From Porphyromonas sp. (lineage in GTDB: Bacteria > Bacteroidota > Bacteroidia > Bacteroidales > Porphyromonadaceae), in contig RBKG01000066.1 in assembly GCA_003640335.1 (NCBI GenBank), positions 1 through 7,075 on the forward strand: DNA of 7,075 nucleotides. Direction: 5' to 3'. Shown here one piece after another: positions 1 through 6,898 of this stretch. The notes beneath the pieces are model-generated. The model had not been told where the DNA came from. It saw only the letters and a program-made list of their open reading frames with translations, and did not search any database. Numbering within the stretch: position 1 is the first letter of the stretch; every line of letters begins with the position of its first letter. Made by a program: the position numbers and the translations under genes.

Positions 1-1167
1 AAAATGACTCATCTAAACACTCTGTTGGAGCGTACACCTACTGGGTTCAATGTGTACAGTGCGTTGGACTATGTAGTTGACCGAGACCTTGAGGGTAATG
101 TCCGTGCCATCGTAATCAAGCAGATTGCGAAGGAGGAAGACCTTACCGCCTATGCCAAGCAGCAGCTCAACATCATCGAGCGCAGTTACCTTGAGATTCA
201 GGATACTACATCCCGTGAGTTCGAGATGTACACGCTGGTATACTGGGACAAGCAGCAGCAGCTGTGGATTAGTGGTCAGTATATCGACGATATACCTGTA
301 CACGAAGAAGAAGGTAAAGCCAGTAAGAACCTTTGCCCTTACATTCCCGTGCGCTGGAGTGCCCGTAGTGGTGAGTGGTTTGGTCGTGGTCAGGTAGAGA
401 TGTTTGCAGGGGACTTCCTGAAGCTCTCTGCGCTATCCCGTGCCCTTGCGGACTACGAGGACGGAAGCACTAACGTCAAGGTAGTGGTCAGTCCCAACAG
501 CAGCATGGACGTAGATAAGCTGGATGACCCTGAATCTGGTCTGGTTATTCTCGGTGAGCCGAATGAGATTCAGGCACTGGAATTTGGGCAGTACCAGAAG
601 ATACAGGCATTGCAGCAGTCGATTAATACGATTGTCCAACGCCTGAGTACAGCCTTTATGCTGGGTTTGAACCAGCGTCAGGGTGAGCGTGTAACTGCCT
701 ACGAGGTGCAACTGCAGGCACAAGATGCCGAGATTACTCTTGGTGGTGTGTACAGTTTGCTTAGTCAGAGCTTGCACTTACCGCTGGCGTACCTGTTGTG
801 CTATGAGTTGGACAAGGATGTAGGTGCAGCTGTTGCTGCTGGCGAAATCAATGTACAAATCATCACTGGCGTACAAGCCCTTAGCCGTAACGCAGAGTTG
901 CAGCAGTGGGTACAGCTTACCCAAGAGCTTGGTTTAATCATCCCTACGCTCAAGCAAGTGTCCCCGCGCTTCAATACCGACAAAATCATTGAACGCTTCA
1001 TGCTTGGTCATGGTGTCAACAACGAGTTCCTGTACACTCCGCAAGAGATGCAGGCTATCCTTGAGCAGCAGCAACAGCAGCTGCAGCAGACACAATACCA
1101 AGAACGTACTATTAACTCGCAGGATGCTCTTGTTGAGGCATCACAAGAACTTGGAGGTTTATCCTGA
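1..1167 (+). CDS. Portal (head-to-tail connector) protein, T7 gp8-like, 5'-partial
   Basis: This protein forms the dodecameric ring at one capsid vertex through which DNA is packaged and ejected. The frame is open from base 1 (AAA before the ATG at 4), so that ATG is probably internal. About 388 codons are present, against roughly 536 aa in T7 gp8, so some 150 N-terminal residues lie upstream. Counting from the ATG at 4, family-like segments are YVVDRDLEGNVRAIVIKQ (23-40), YIPVRW..SGEWFGRG (113-129) and GERVTAYEVQ...LGGVYSLLSQSLHLPL (227-261). The last resembles the conserved ERVTAEEI...LGGVYS block of T7-type connectors. The C-terminus (353-365) is a glutamine-rich tail containing a run of five Gln. 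The TGA stop overlaps the scaffold ATG by one base, so translation is probably coupled. Identity is confident from motifs and from the scaffold and capsid genes that follow. Confidence 0.93.
   Translation, partial: KMTHLNTLLERTPTGFNVYSALDYVVDRDLEGNVRAIVIKQIAKEEDLTAYAKQQLNIIERSYLEIQDTTSREFEMYTLVYWDKQQQLWISGQYIDDIPVHEEEGKASKNLCPYIPVRWSARSGEWFGRGQVEMFAGDFLKLSALSRALADYEDGSTNVKVVVSPNSSMDVDKLDDPESGLVILGEPNEIQALEFGQYQKIQALQQSINTIVQRLSTAFMLGLNQRQGERVTAYEVQLQAQDAEITLGGVYSLLSQSLHLPLAYLLCYELDKDVGAAVAAGEINVQIITGVQALSRNAELQQWVQLTQELGLIIPTLKQVSPRFNTDKIIERFMLGHGVNNEFLYTPQEMQAILEQQQQQLQQTQYQERTINSQDALVEASQELGGLS
1153..1157 (+). promoter_or_regulatory. Shine-Dalgarno of the scaffold gene
   Basis: GGAGG lies inside the last codons of the portal gene, nine bases before the ATG at 1167. 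It supports that start even though it overlaps the portal stop (TGATG). Confidence 0.8.
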
Positions 1168-2006
1168 TGGATAACTTAGACAGTCAAACATCTGCTGTGG
1201 GTACAGCAGCAGGTACTACAGACCAGACAGCACAGCAATCCGCTGTGCAAACAGCAGAATTGCAGCAGATGCTGGCGCAGTTGTTACAGCAACAGCAAGG
1301 TAACCAGCAGGGTAATCAGCAACCCCAACAAACTGCTATTGCCCCTGCTGCCACGACTGGAGTACCGCAGGTAGCGCAACCAGCAGTAACCCAACAGCCA
1401 GCAGCTGCCCCGAACTTAGGGTTCGAGTTGAGTACAGGTACACAGGCTGCTATTCAGGTACTGGGTGCTATCGGTGTTGATGGTAACGCCGTGCAGAATC
1501 TGGCGCAGGAAGCATTGGTCTCTGGTCAGCCCCTGAACCTCGCTGCATTCCAGCAGCAGTTCGGTAATAACGCAGCCTACGCGCTGCAAGCTGCCCAAAG
1601 TCTGCTCAGTGATGCTCAGCAGTACACCCAGCGCGTACAGCAGGAAGCTTACAGCAAGGTCGGCGGGGAGCAGCAATGGAATCAGCTCACTCAGCAATTC
1701 AAGGCTACTGCCCCGCATTTGCATGAAGCTGCACAGCAGCTGGTTAACAGCAATCAGCTGGATGCTGCCGTTGCTCTGATGCGCAGTGTCGTACCTCAGC
1801 AAGGTGTAATGCAGCCTATGCAGGGTGCACTGCAGCAGCAGGTAGCAGGCGGTGTACCGCAAGGTTTCACCGAAGCGCAATTTGTACAGGCAGTACAGAA
1901 GCTGCGTACGCAATACCCGAATGCTTCATTCGAGACTGGTACGGCTGGTATGTTGTATCAGGAATTATTAAATCGCCGTATTGCTGGTAAGCAGGCGGGT
2001 CTTTAA
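1167..2006 (+). CDS. Capsid assembly (scaffolding) protein, T7 gp9-like, glutamine-rich
   Basis: The scaffold directs assembly of the capsid protein into the procapsid around the portal and is lost on maturation. It has 279 aa (T7 gp9 is about 307) and sits between portal and capsid genes, which is the strongest evidence. The first ~80 residues are low-complexity Gln/Ala/Pro/Thr and likely disordered. Residues 84-160 look helical. GGEQQWNQL...AAQQLVNSNQLDAAVALM (166-205) and the C-terminal end, EAQFVQAVQKL...YQELLNRRIAGKQ (236-276), follow the T7-like scaffold pattern, in which the C-terminal helices contact capsid protein. By hand count 59 residues (about 21%) are Gln and only four are Lys, unlike the charge-rich T7 scaffold. 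The start at 1167 is fixed by GGAGG nine bases upstream. The role is confident from context; direct sequence recognition is weaker. Confidence 0.88.
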   Translation: MDNLDSQTSAVGTAAGTTDQTAQQSAVQTAELQQMLAQLLQQQQGNQQGNQQPQQTAIAPAATTGVPQVAQPAVTQQPAAAPNLGFELSTGTQAAIQVLGAIGVDGNAVQNLAQEALVSGQPLNLAAFQQQFGNNAAYALQAAQSLLSDAQQYTQRVQQEAYSKVGGEQQWNQLTQQFKATAPHLHEAAQQLVNSNQLDAAVALMRSVVPQQGVMQPMQGALQQQVAGGVPQGFTEAQFVQAVQKLRTQYPNASFETGTAGMLYQELLNRRIAGKQAGL

Positions 2007-2013
2007 TTTAACT

Positions 2014-2019
2014 AGGAGG
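2014..2019 (+). promoter_or_regulatory. Strong Shine-Dalgarno of the major capsid gene
   Basis: AGGAGG, followed by one more G, lies five bases before the ATG at 2025 in an A/T-rich 18-base gap. It is the best anti-16S match in the window, as expected for the most abundant virion protein. Confidence 0.85.
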
Positions 2020-2024
2020 GCTAC

Positions 2025-3035
2025 ATGCCTCAACAACCATTTGCTACGCAGTTAACGCGTATACACACCACGAATACTGGTAAAGACATTCACATCGAGC
2101 TCTTTCAGGGCGAATTAGACCAAGCGTTCCAATACGCTTCCCTGTTTGAACGCTTAACGCACAAACGTGTACCTATCTCTGGTACTAACACCTACCGCAT
2201 TGACCGCATGGGCGCAAGCAACGTAATGGCGCGTAGCATAGGCGATAAACTCGACCCGCAAAAAGTGCCAAACGACAAGTTCACTATTGTCGTTGACCGC
2301 AGCTTGTACATCCAGAACGTCTTCGACTTCATGGGTATGTGGACTTCGCCTGACCGCTTGGGTGCTATTGCTAAGGACAATGGCTCTCGCTTAGCTAAGT
2401 CTTGGGACGTTGCGCATGTTATTCAGCTGATTAAGTCCCGCTCTTGGCATGCTCCTGCCGAACTCAAGGCAACTGGTGCGTTCTATGACGGTACTGAAAC
2501 CGCTGCAACCATCAAAGCAGCCCCAGCAAACCGTGCCGACTACGAAGCCAACGCAATGGCTCTTGCAGAGGCACACGCCAAAGCCATCGAAGTGATGGTT
2601 AAACGTGATGCCCCGATGCAGAACCTTGTAACACTGGTACGCCCTGATGTGTACTCTGCGCTGATGAATCACCCGACCCTGTTCAACAAAGACTTCAGCA
2701 ACAACAATGGTGATTACTCTAACCGCCGTGTGCTGCGTCTGAACGGTGTGGATTTGATTGAAGCATCTTGCTTCCCGACTGCAGCAGGTAACCACGAGTT
2801 GCACAGTACCGACCCAGCAGGCGTGAACTTTACCGTTACTGCAGACGACCTGAAGTACGGTATGGTTCTGTTTGACAAAGCTGCGTCCCTTGTGGATGTA
2901 GTGGCGAAGGACTGGCAAACTTACCACAACGCATACGAAGACCAACAGGCTCAGTTCCTGACCGTAGTAGGTCTGCGTACCGTTGCTGCCCGCCGTCCTG
3001 ACATGACCATCCCGATTAAGGTTACGGCTGCGTAA
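2025..3035 (+). CDS. Major capsid protein, HK97 fold, T7 gp10A-like
   Basis: This is the shell-forming protein. Its 336 aa are close to the 345 of T7 gp10A, and it follows the scaffold directly. Visible pattern: an N-terminal arm with ELDQAFQYASLFERLTHKRVPISGTNTYRIDRMG (about residues 30-64), resembling the T7 stretch leading into the E-loop (AF..TS......R.I..G....F...G); then KFTIVVDRSLYIQNVFDFM (86-104), matching the TI.ID.LL.A.V.I.D segment; then a long helical region with MALAEAHAKAIEVMVK; then QNLVTLVRPDVYSALM and the following YSNRRVLRLNGVDLIEASCFP, equivalent to YCDPDSYSAI...RNVMGFEVVEVPHL in T7. The strong Shine-Dalgarno and frequent use of AAC, GAC and CGT/CGC codons fit high expression. 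The TAA stop overlaps the next ATG by one base. No slippery site was seen that would make a T7 10B-type frameshift product. Confidence 0.94.
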   Translation: MPQQPFATQLTRIHTTNTGKDIHIELFQGELDQAFQYASLFERLTHKRVPISGTNTYRIDRMGASNVMARSIGDKLDPQKVPNDKFTIVVDRSLYIQNVFDFMGMWTSPDRLGAIAKDNGSRLAKSWDVAHVIQLIKSRSWHAPAELKATGAFYDGTETAATIKAAPANRADYEANAMALAEAHAKAIEVMVKRDAPMQNLVTLVRPDVYSALMNHPTLFNKDFSNNNGDYSNRRVLRLNGVDLIEASCFPTAAGNHELHSTDPAGVNFTVTADDLKYGMVLFDKAASLVDVVAKDWQTYHNAYEDQQAQFLTVVGLRTVAARRPDMTIPIKVTAA

Positions 3036-3589
3036 TGCCTAGCGACTACAGAGACTTCCTGTACCCCGCAGGAAGCTCTGCTGGTTCTGGCGGTTCAGGG
3101 TCTGGTGGTGCTAATACGCGTCCCCCAACTTTACGTATTGGTACTGTTCAGACCCTTGAACCTAACCAGTCAGCAACAGCAACTATCACAGGCTCAGGTT
3201 CAGACTACACGCTGAATCTGGGTCTGCCTAAAGGTGCAGTGGGTGCTACTGGAGCTAAAGGCGACAGAGGTGAACAGGGCGCTCGAGGTGCAGACGGTTC
3301 TGGAGGTGCTGGGTCAGCAGACCTCAGCAAACTGAAGCCTGCTGACCTCTATAAAGAATACCAAGCTGGCTATATGGAACGTCCTGATGGCATGGAGAAC
3401 AACACATGGTTTGAGATTCGTTTCCCGAAACCTTTTACTACGACACCAACGTTGTATGTCCAACCCGTACTGGACGCTGTACGTTTCTTCTTGGTCAACG
3501 AAATTACTGCTACTGGGTTCAAGATTCAGTGCAACTACATTGGTAGTTTGGTTGGCTTCTACTATGAAGCGTATGTCCCTAAACCTTAG
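3035..3589 (+). CDS. Collagen-like fibre protein, putative capsid (head) fibre or decoration
   Basis: This 184-aa protein has four visible parts. Residues 1-12 (MPSDYRDFLYPA) are a short head, possibly a capsid anchor. Residues 13-26 are a Gly/Ser linker. Residues 33-65 (LRIGTVQTL...LNLGLPKG) are a small beta domain of the kind that precedes collagen repeats in many phage fibres. Residues 67-93 are nine uninterrupted Gly-X-Y triplets with charged X/Y positions (GDR, GEQ, GAR, GAD), predicting a short collagen triple helix and hence a trimer. The C-terminal ~70 residues, with FEIRFPKPFTTTPTLYVQP and GFKIQCNYIG...FYYEAY, look like a beta-rich trimeric tip resembling phage fibre-end domains that can bind surfaces. 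The start overlaps the capsid stop (TAATG) and only a poor AAGG lies 13 bases upstream, so coupled, low-level translation is likely. Head attachment is inferred from gene position. It could instead be a tail-associated fibre. Confidence 0.8.
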   Translation: MPSDYRDFLYPAGSSAGSGGSGSGGANTRPPTLRIGTVQTLEPNQSATATITGSGSDYTLNLGLPKGAVGATGAKGDRGEQGARGADGSGGAGSADLSKLKPADLYKEYQAGYMERPDGMENNTWFEIRFPKPFTTTPTLYVQPVLDAVRFFLVNEITATGFKIQCNYIGSLVGFYYEAYVPKP

Positions 3590-3593
3590 AGCA

Positions 3594-3607
3594 AACTTAG
3601 AGCTTTA
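3594..3607 (+). repeat. Intergenic repeat copy 1 (AACTTAGAGCTTTA)
   Basis: This 14-mer matches 13 of 14 positions at 6872-6885, and both copies lie just upstream of a late gene. Locally it also holds the second of two exact CTTAGAGC octamers (3585-3592 and 3596-3603), 11 bases apart. The function is unknown; a promoter element or RNA-processing signal is possible. Confidence 0.6.
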
Positions 3608-3615
3608 TACACTAC

Positions 3616-3637
3616 AGAGCTTCCAATCGGAGGCTCT
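3616..3637 (+). terminator. Hairpin between fibre and tail A genes, possible terminator (T7 Tphi position)
   Basis: AGAGCTTCC (3616-3624) pairs with GGAGGCTCT (3629-3637) across the loop AATC, giving nine base pairs with one T-G wobble. The following bases TTACTAT give only a weak U-tract. T7 has its late terminator Tphi at this exact place, between gene 10 and gene 11, so partial termination that lowers tail expression relative to capsid is plausible. The 3' arm contains GGAGG (3629-3633), so the structure could alternatively hide a ribosome binding site or be an RNase processing site. Structure is confident; function is not. Confidence 0.55.
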
Positions 3638-3644
3638 TTACTAT

Positions 3645-3659
3645 ATGGAGTTCTTATGA
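3645..3659 (+). other. Four-codon mini-ORF (MEFL) overlapping the tail A start
   Basis: ATG GAG TTC TTA TGA begins 11 bases after the GGAGG in the hairpin arm, and its TGA overlaps the tail A ATG (ATGA at 3656-3659). The surrounding CTATATGGA (3641-3649) is identical to 6895-6903, where the equivalent ATG is the real start of the internal virion gene. It may be a relic of that cassette or a small leader that couples translation. No evidence shows that it is translated. Confidence 0.35.
3647..3650 (+). promoter_or_regulatory. Shine-Dalgarno of tail tubular A
   Basis: GGAG lies five bases before the ATG at 3656. It supports that start over the out-of-frame ATG at 3645, which would stop after four codons. 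Confidence 0.7.
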
Positions 3660-4225
3660 ATTTACTACAAGCAGTTAATATTATCTTGCCCTATGTAGGT
3701 GAGTATCCTGTCGATAGTATAGACGGTTATCAGAATCCTACAGTAGAGCAGCTGCTGCAAATCCTGCAAGCGCATAAGACAAGCTTGTGTACGAAGGGTT
3801 ATTGGTTTAACACTGAGAAGGTTAAACTCAAACCTGACTTCTACAAGCGGGTGCACTTGCCTGATACAGTACTAGATTACTACATTGAAGCTACAGATAT
3901 GTGCTTCTTAGGTGTCCGTAATTACTGGTTGCAAGGTAATACCTTAGTATCTGACAAAGGTGCTACATGGGGTACGGATGTACCTTGCACGTTAGTCTTT
4001 GACAGAGAGTTTGATGTTTTGCCTGATGCAGCGCAGCAGGTGCTGGTGTATCAGACAGCAGCGCAGTTGTATCAGCAGATGCTGGGTACAGACAGCACGT
4101 ATCAGACATTGGTACAGGCTGCTTCGGCTAGAGCCATTGAGCTTCAGCGCAGTGCCCTACGGCATCAGCGTCCCAGTGTCGGTACTTCTTTGAGTGCCCG
4201 ATTACAACACCGTTTGTGGAGATAA
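3656..4225 (+). CDS. Tail tubular protein A (adaptor/gatekeeper), T7 gp11-like
   Basis: This protein forms the ring directly below the portal that closes the filled head and carries the nozzle. Its 189 aa are close to the 196 of T7 gp11. The N-terminus (AVNIILPYVGEYPVDSIDG, residues 6-24) matches the family opening (AVN.IL..IGE.PV..L.G), followed by a helix and GYWFNTEKVKLKPDFY (48-63), the counterpart of GWTFNIEEGITLLPDVY. Later, VRNYWLQGNTLVSDK and LVFDREFDVLPDAAQQVLVYQTAAQLYQQMLG resemble the RGGYVYD and [29 protein letters not shown] blocks. It is encoded immediately before tail tubular B, with only two bases between stop and start, as expected for partners in one nozzle. Confidence 0.93.
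   Translation: MNLLQAVNIILPYVGEYPVDSIDGYQNPTVEQLLQILQAHKTSLCTKGYWFNTEKVKLKPDFYKRVHLPDTVLDYYIEATDMCFLGVRNYWLQGNTLVSDKGATWGTDVPCTLVFDREFDVLPDAAQQVLVYQTAAQLYQQMLGTDSTYQTLVQAASARAIELQRSALRHQRPSVGTSLSARLQHRLWR
4218..4221 (+). promoter_or_regulatory. Shine-Dalgarno deciding the tail tubular B start
   Basis: GGAG lies six bases before the ATG at 4228 and overlaps the end of tail A. An in-frame GTG at 4216 would lengthen the protein by four residues (MEIS), but it overlaps this GGAG and has no site of its own upstream, so ATG 4228 is preferred. Confidence 0.75.
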
Positions 4226-4227
4226 GT

Positions 4228-6870
4228 ATGCAGATTCTTATTCCTGAGCATAGCTTATTACAGGGCGTATCTGAGCAACCGTTGCATCTGCGTAAGCAGG
4301 GGCAGGTAGAGGGTATGCTGAATATGCTGCCTGATGTAGTACGCGGTCTGCGCCGAAGGAATGCAGCCGTGCTGCTACGTACTGTCCCTAAAGCTGAGAA
4401 TCAGGTGCTGCGACCAATTAAGATTGCAGGTATCCCTTTGCTGCTGCAGCACGATTATTTTCGCGGTGTACTGCAAGTGCATTCCCTTGCATTCCAGAAG
4501 CTTGCAGAAACTCAAGATGCATACTTGGTAGGGCAGAAGGATGCTTTCCAGTACATCGTGTATAACGAGACCTTGTTTGTACTGAACAGACGCAAGACAA
4601 TCAGTACAGCTCCTATAAGCTGGAACACCAAGAACACAAATGACGTTGTACGGCAGCATATAGCAAATTGGACTTATGTACCTCGGCAGTACATTAAAGA
4701 CAGTTTCTTGGGAGTTGCAAAATATGCCTTGAACTATCCGTGTACGTTCTTGTATGCCAAGAGCAGCGATGCCCATTTAACGTGGTCTGCTATACTCGTG
4801 AAGGATTATATTACTCGTACTGTTGTCAATGGTAACACCTTGCGTCTGCAATTACAGCAACGGGTGTATGGGGTGCACGTGCAGAATGGTTCAGGTACAG
4901 AGTCCCAAGATGGTTTCATAACGCCTACATTCTACGAGCGCAGCGCATCTCTGGATGTGCCCGTGCAGGGTGATTGGAATTGGCTAGCAGAGCAGACAGA
5001 ACCTGCCTTAGTAGCCAGACAACAACGTCTTGTACACGAGTACATAGGTATGCTCTGCCAGGTTACTTATAGCTATGACGATAGGGCTCAGCAGGTTGAG
5101 ATTACCGACATTCTTGATTCTACTAGAGTGCAGCAGATACAGCTAGGGGCACGTGCACCTGCTGCTACAGGTGCAACAGAGAAGATACCTAATACTGGTA
5201 TTTGGGAGCATTCTAAAGGTAAACTTCAAATCACGCGCGGGACTATTACCTCCAATGCAGGTATCCCTTTTGCTATCCATCAAGCATGGGGCTATATGCA
5301 CAATCGTAGCTTTGGTTCTAAAACTATCTACCAAGATATTAATTACAGTATCCAACCTGATAGTGTTTACGTTGGTGCTACACGTCTCTCTGATGACACA
5401 ATCTGTATACCTAGTCTGTACACAACGCTGGGTAGTACATACGCAGTTGCTGCAGGTAGTTCCTTGAATCCTAGTATTCCAGATGTAGCGGACTTACCGC
5501 CTAGCCTACCAGACTGGATGCTTGTCCGTATTGGTAAGGTAAACCCTGAATACTTCGAGTACAACAAACGTACAGGGCAGTGGGTAGAGAGCACTATGTA
5601 TCCACAAGAGCTGCTGAATATGCCTAAGCAGTACCAGTTGGAACTTTCAGCAGGTACTCTGCAGGCGCTGCAACAAGGTAGTACGCGCTACTTTGACAGC
5701 TTTACAGCTGACGGTAAGCTTAAGGATATTACCAAGAGCACCACAATGTACGCAGGGGATGCAACAAGTAACCCTGACCCAGAGTTCATAGGAAACAGTA
5801 TCAACGGTGTTGCCGTGTATCAAGGTCGTCTGGTCTTGATGAACAGCGATGGTGTGTTCTTCAGTGCAATCAATAAGCCGTGGCAGTTCTATCGTGAGAC
5901 CGTTAAGGACACTCAGGATACTGACCCTATCAGCCTGTATAACCCGCAAGCAGTGGGTAACTGGCGATGGGCAGTGGAGTTCAATCAGGACTTGTATGTA
6001 TTCAGTTCGGATACTCAGGGTCTGATTCGTGGACGTAATGGACTTACAGTCAAGCAGGCTGCTTTACTGCTGAACAGTAGCAGTGCCTGTGATACCGATG
6101 TGCAACCGCATCTGCAAGGTACGACCCTGCTATTCAGCTCGACACCTTCATATCTGGATATTCGGCAGATGCTCGTAGGGGCAGTGGCGGATACAGCGAC
6201 TACACCAAGTAGTATTACTGCGCATTGCCCATCGTTGGGTACAGTCAAGGAACTCTTTGGGCACGATAGCTCTGGTTTGCTGATTTGCAGTACAGGGGGT
6301 ACTAAGTTCCTTGTACAGCGCAGCATCAAGGAAGGTAACGAGTACCTGCAGAATGCTTGGGGTATTTGGGAGATTCGTGGCTTTGTGCTGCATAGTGTAG
6401 TGTACTTGGACAAGCAGATTCTGCTGTACGGTTTGTACGGTGAGAATTGGTCTTGCTGGAGTATGCAGTACCCTACGGAGCAGACTAAGGCTGTAGATAC
6501 AGTTAATAAACAGGATTACCCTTTTGTTAGCACCGTAACCATAGCTGCACCTGTTGTAAAAAGCGGTGATAACTTGCTTGTTGAACCACAGTTGAATATG
6601 CGCTGGGTGCAATTGTTCCTGCAGATGCAGAGTGCCTCTGAGTTCCAAGCTATTGTTCAGCACCCTACAGGGGATAGACCTGCCGTGCAGTGCTCTTCTG
6701 TAGTACAGCACCGTACAGGTCTGCGTACAGCAGCAACTAAGGGTGTCCCTGTGCTGGTACAGGGTGATATGGATACAAAGGTTAAGCTGCGTAGTATTCT
6801 GGATGCTGACATGACATTGAGTTATGTCAGCTACAATGTACGTACAAAGCAAAGTATCAGACAGCTTTAA
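4228..6870 (+). CDS. Tail tubular protein B (nozzle), T7 gp12-like
   Basis: This protein builds the tail nozzle beneath the gp11-like adaptor, the channel tip that contacts the host. It has 880 aa from ATG 4228, somewhat longer than T7 gp12 (794). Residues 8-45 (HSLLQGVSEQP...GMLNMLPDVVRGLRRRNAA) match the family opening (IKNLKGGISQQP...GW.SETEGLQKRPP). FVLNRRK corresponds to TFIVNRN. Around 424-455, LPDWMLVRIGKVN...YFEYNKRTGQWVES parallels PNGYMVKIVGD...YYVRYDAERKVWTET. Around 514-560, NPDPEFIGNSINGVAVYQGRLVLMNSDGVFFS with DTDPISLYN is the most conserved block (NPWPSFVGSSINDVFFFRNRLGFLSGENIILS...DDDPIDV). LYVFSSDTQGLIRG and LLFSS follow in family order. This is a beta-propeller-rich protein by family knowledge. 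The assignment is very secure. Confidence 0.96.
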   Translation: MQILIPEHSLLQGVSEQPLHLRKQGQVEGMLNMLPDVVRGLRRRNAAVLLRTVPKAENQVLRPIKIAGIPLLLQHDYFRGVLQVHSLAFQKLAETQDAYLVGQKDAFQYIVYNETLFVLNRRKTISTAPISWNTKNTNDVVRQHIANWTYVPRQYIKDSFLGVAKYALNYPCTFLYAKSSDAHLTWSAILVKDYITRTVVNGNTLRLQLQQRVYGVHVQNGSGTESQDGFITPTFYERSASLDVPVQGDWNWLAEQTEPALVARQQRLVHEYIGMLCQVTYSYDDRAQQVEITDILDSTRVQQIQLGARAPAATGATEKIPNTGIWEHSKGKLQITRGTITSNAGIPFAIHQAWGYMHNRSFGSKTIYQDINYSIQPDSVYVGATRLSDDTICIPSLYTTLGSTYAVAAGSSLNPSIPDVADLPPSLPDWMLVRIGKVNPEYFEYNKRTGQWVESTMYPQELLNMPKQYQLELSAGTLQALQQGSTRYFDSFTADGKLKDITKSTTMYAGDATSNPDPEFIGNSINGVAVYQGRLVLMNSDGVFFSAINKPWQFYRETVKDTQDTDPISLYNPQAVGNWRWAVEFNQDLYVFSSDTQGLIRGRNGLTVKQAALLLNSSSACDTDVQPHLQGTTLLFSSTPSYLDIRQMLVGAVADTATTPSSITAHCPSLGTVKELFGHDSSGLLICSTGGTKFLVQRSIKEGNEYLQNAWGIWEIRGFVLHSVVYLDKQILLYGLYGENWSCWSMQYPTEQTKAVDTVNKQDYPFVSTVTIAAPVVKSGDNLLVEPQLNMRWVQLFLQMQSASEFQAIVQHPTGDRPAVQCSSVVQHRTGLRTAATKGVPVLVQGDMDTKVKLRSILDADMTLSYVSYNVRTKQSIRQL

Positions 6871-6871
6871 G

Positions 6872-6885
6872 AACTTAGAACTTTA
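6872..6885 (+). repeat. Intergenic repeat copy 2 (AACTTAGAACTTTA)
   Basis: This is the second copy of the 14-mer found at 3594-3607, one mismatch apart, in the 28-base gap after tail tubular B. Here it lies only four bases before GGAGG, without an intervening hairpin. Confidence 0.6.
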
Positions 6886-6889
6886 ACAT

Positions 6890-6894
6890 GGAGG
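6890..6894 (+). promoter_or_regulatory. Shine-Dalgarno of the internal virion gene
   Basis: GGAGG lies four bases before ATG 6899. The alternative ATG at 6903 is in another frame and meets a stop after seven codons, so 6899 is the start. Confidence 0.8.
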
Positions 6895-6898
6895 CTAT

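Noticed and set aside
1069..1340. CAG-rich stretches as a tandem repeat or non-coding array
   Set aside because: CAG and CAA alternate irregularly in frame, so this is Gln coding low complexity and not a unit repeat or CRISPR-like array.
2391..2945. A 184-codon - strand open frame inside the capsid gene, and a 165-codon one at 1416-1913 in the scaffold
   Set aside because: Both are antisense shadows of well-supported structural genes, with low-complexity Val/Cys or Leu composition and no family resemblance.
3018..3035. A T7 10B-style -1 frameshift from capsid into the fibre gene
   Set aside because: The -1 frame is open only from about 3020 (a TAA lies at 3017-3019), and the codons AAG GTT ACG GCT GCG contain no X XXY YYZ slippery heptamer. 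Reinitiation at the overlapping ATG is simpler.
3387..3659. A + strand 90-codon frame overlapping the end of the fibre gene
   Set aside because: It is out of frame with the fibre gene, has no ribosome site, and its composition (Arg/Ser/Leu) looks like a shifted reading. Only its last four codons (MEFL) are of interest, as a separate mini-ORF.
4216..4230. GTG at 4216 as start of tail tubular B
   Set aside because: It overlaps the GGAG that serves ATG 4228 and has no ribosome binding site of its own.
6148..6852. A 234-codon open frame on the - strand within tail tubular B
   Set aside because: It lies wholly inside a securely identified + strand gene, is Cys/Leu-rich in the way antisense frames often are, and has no recognisable motif.
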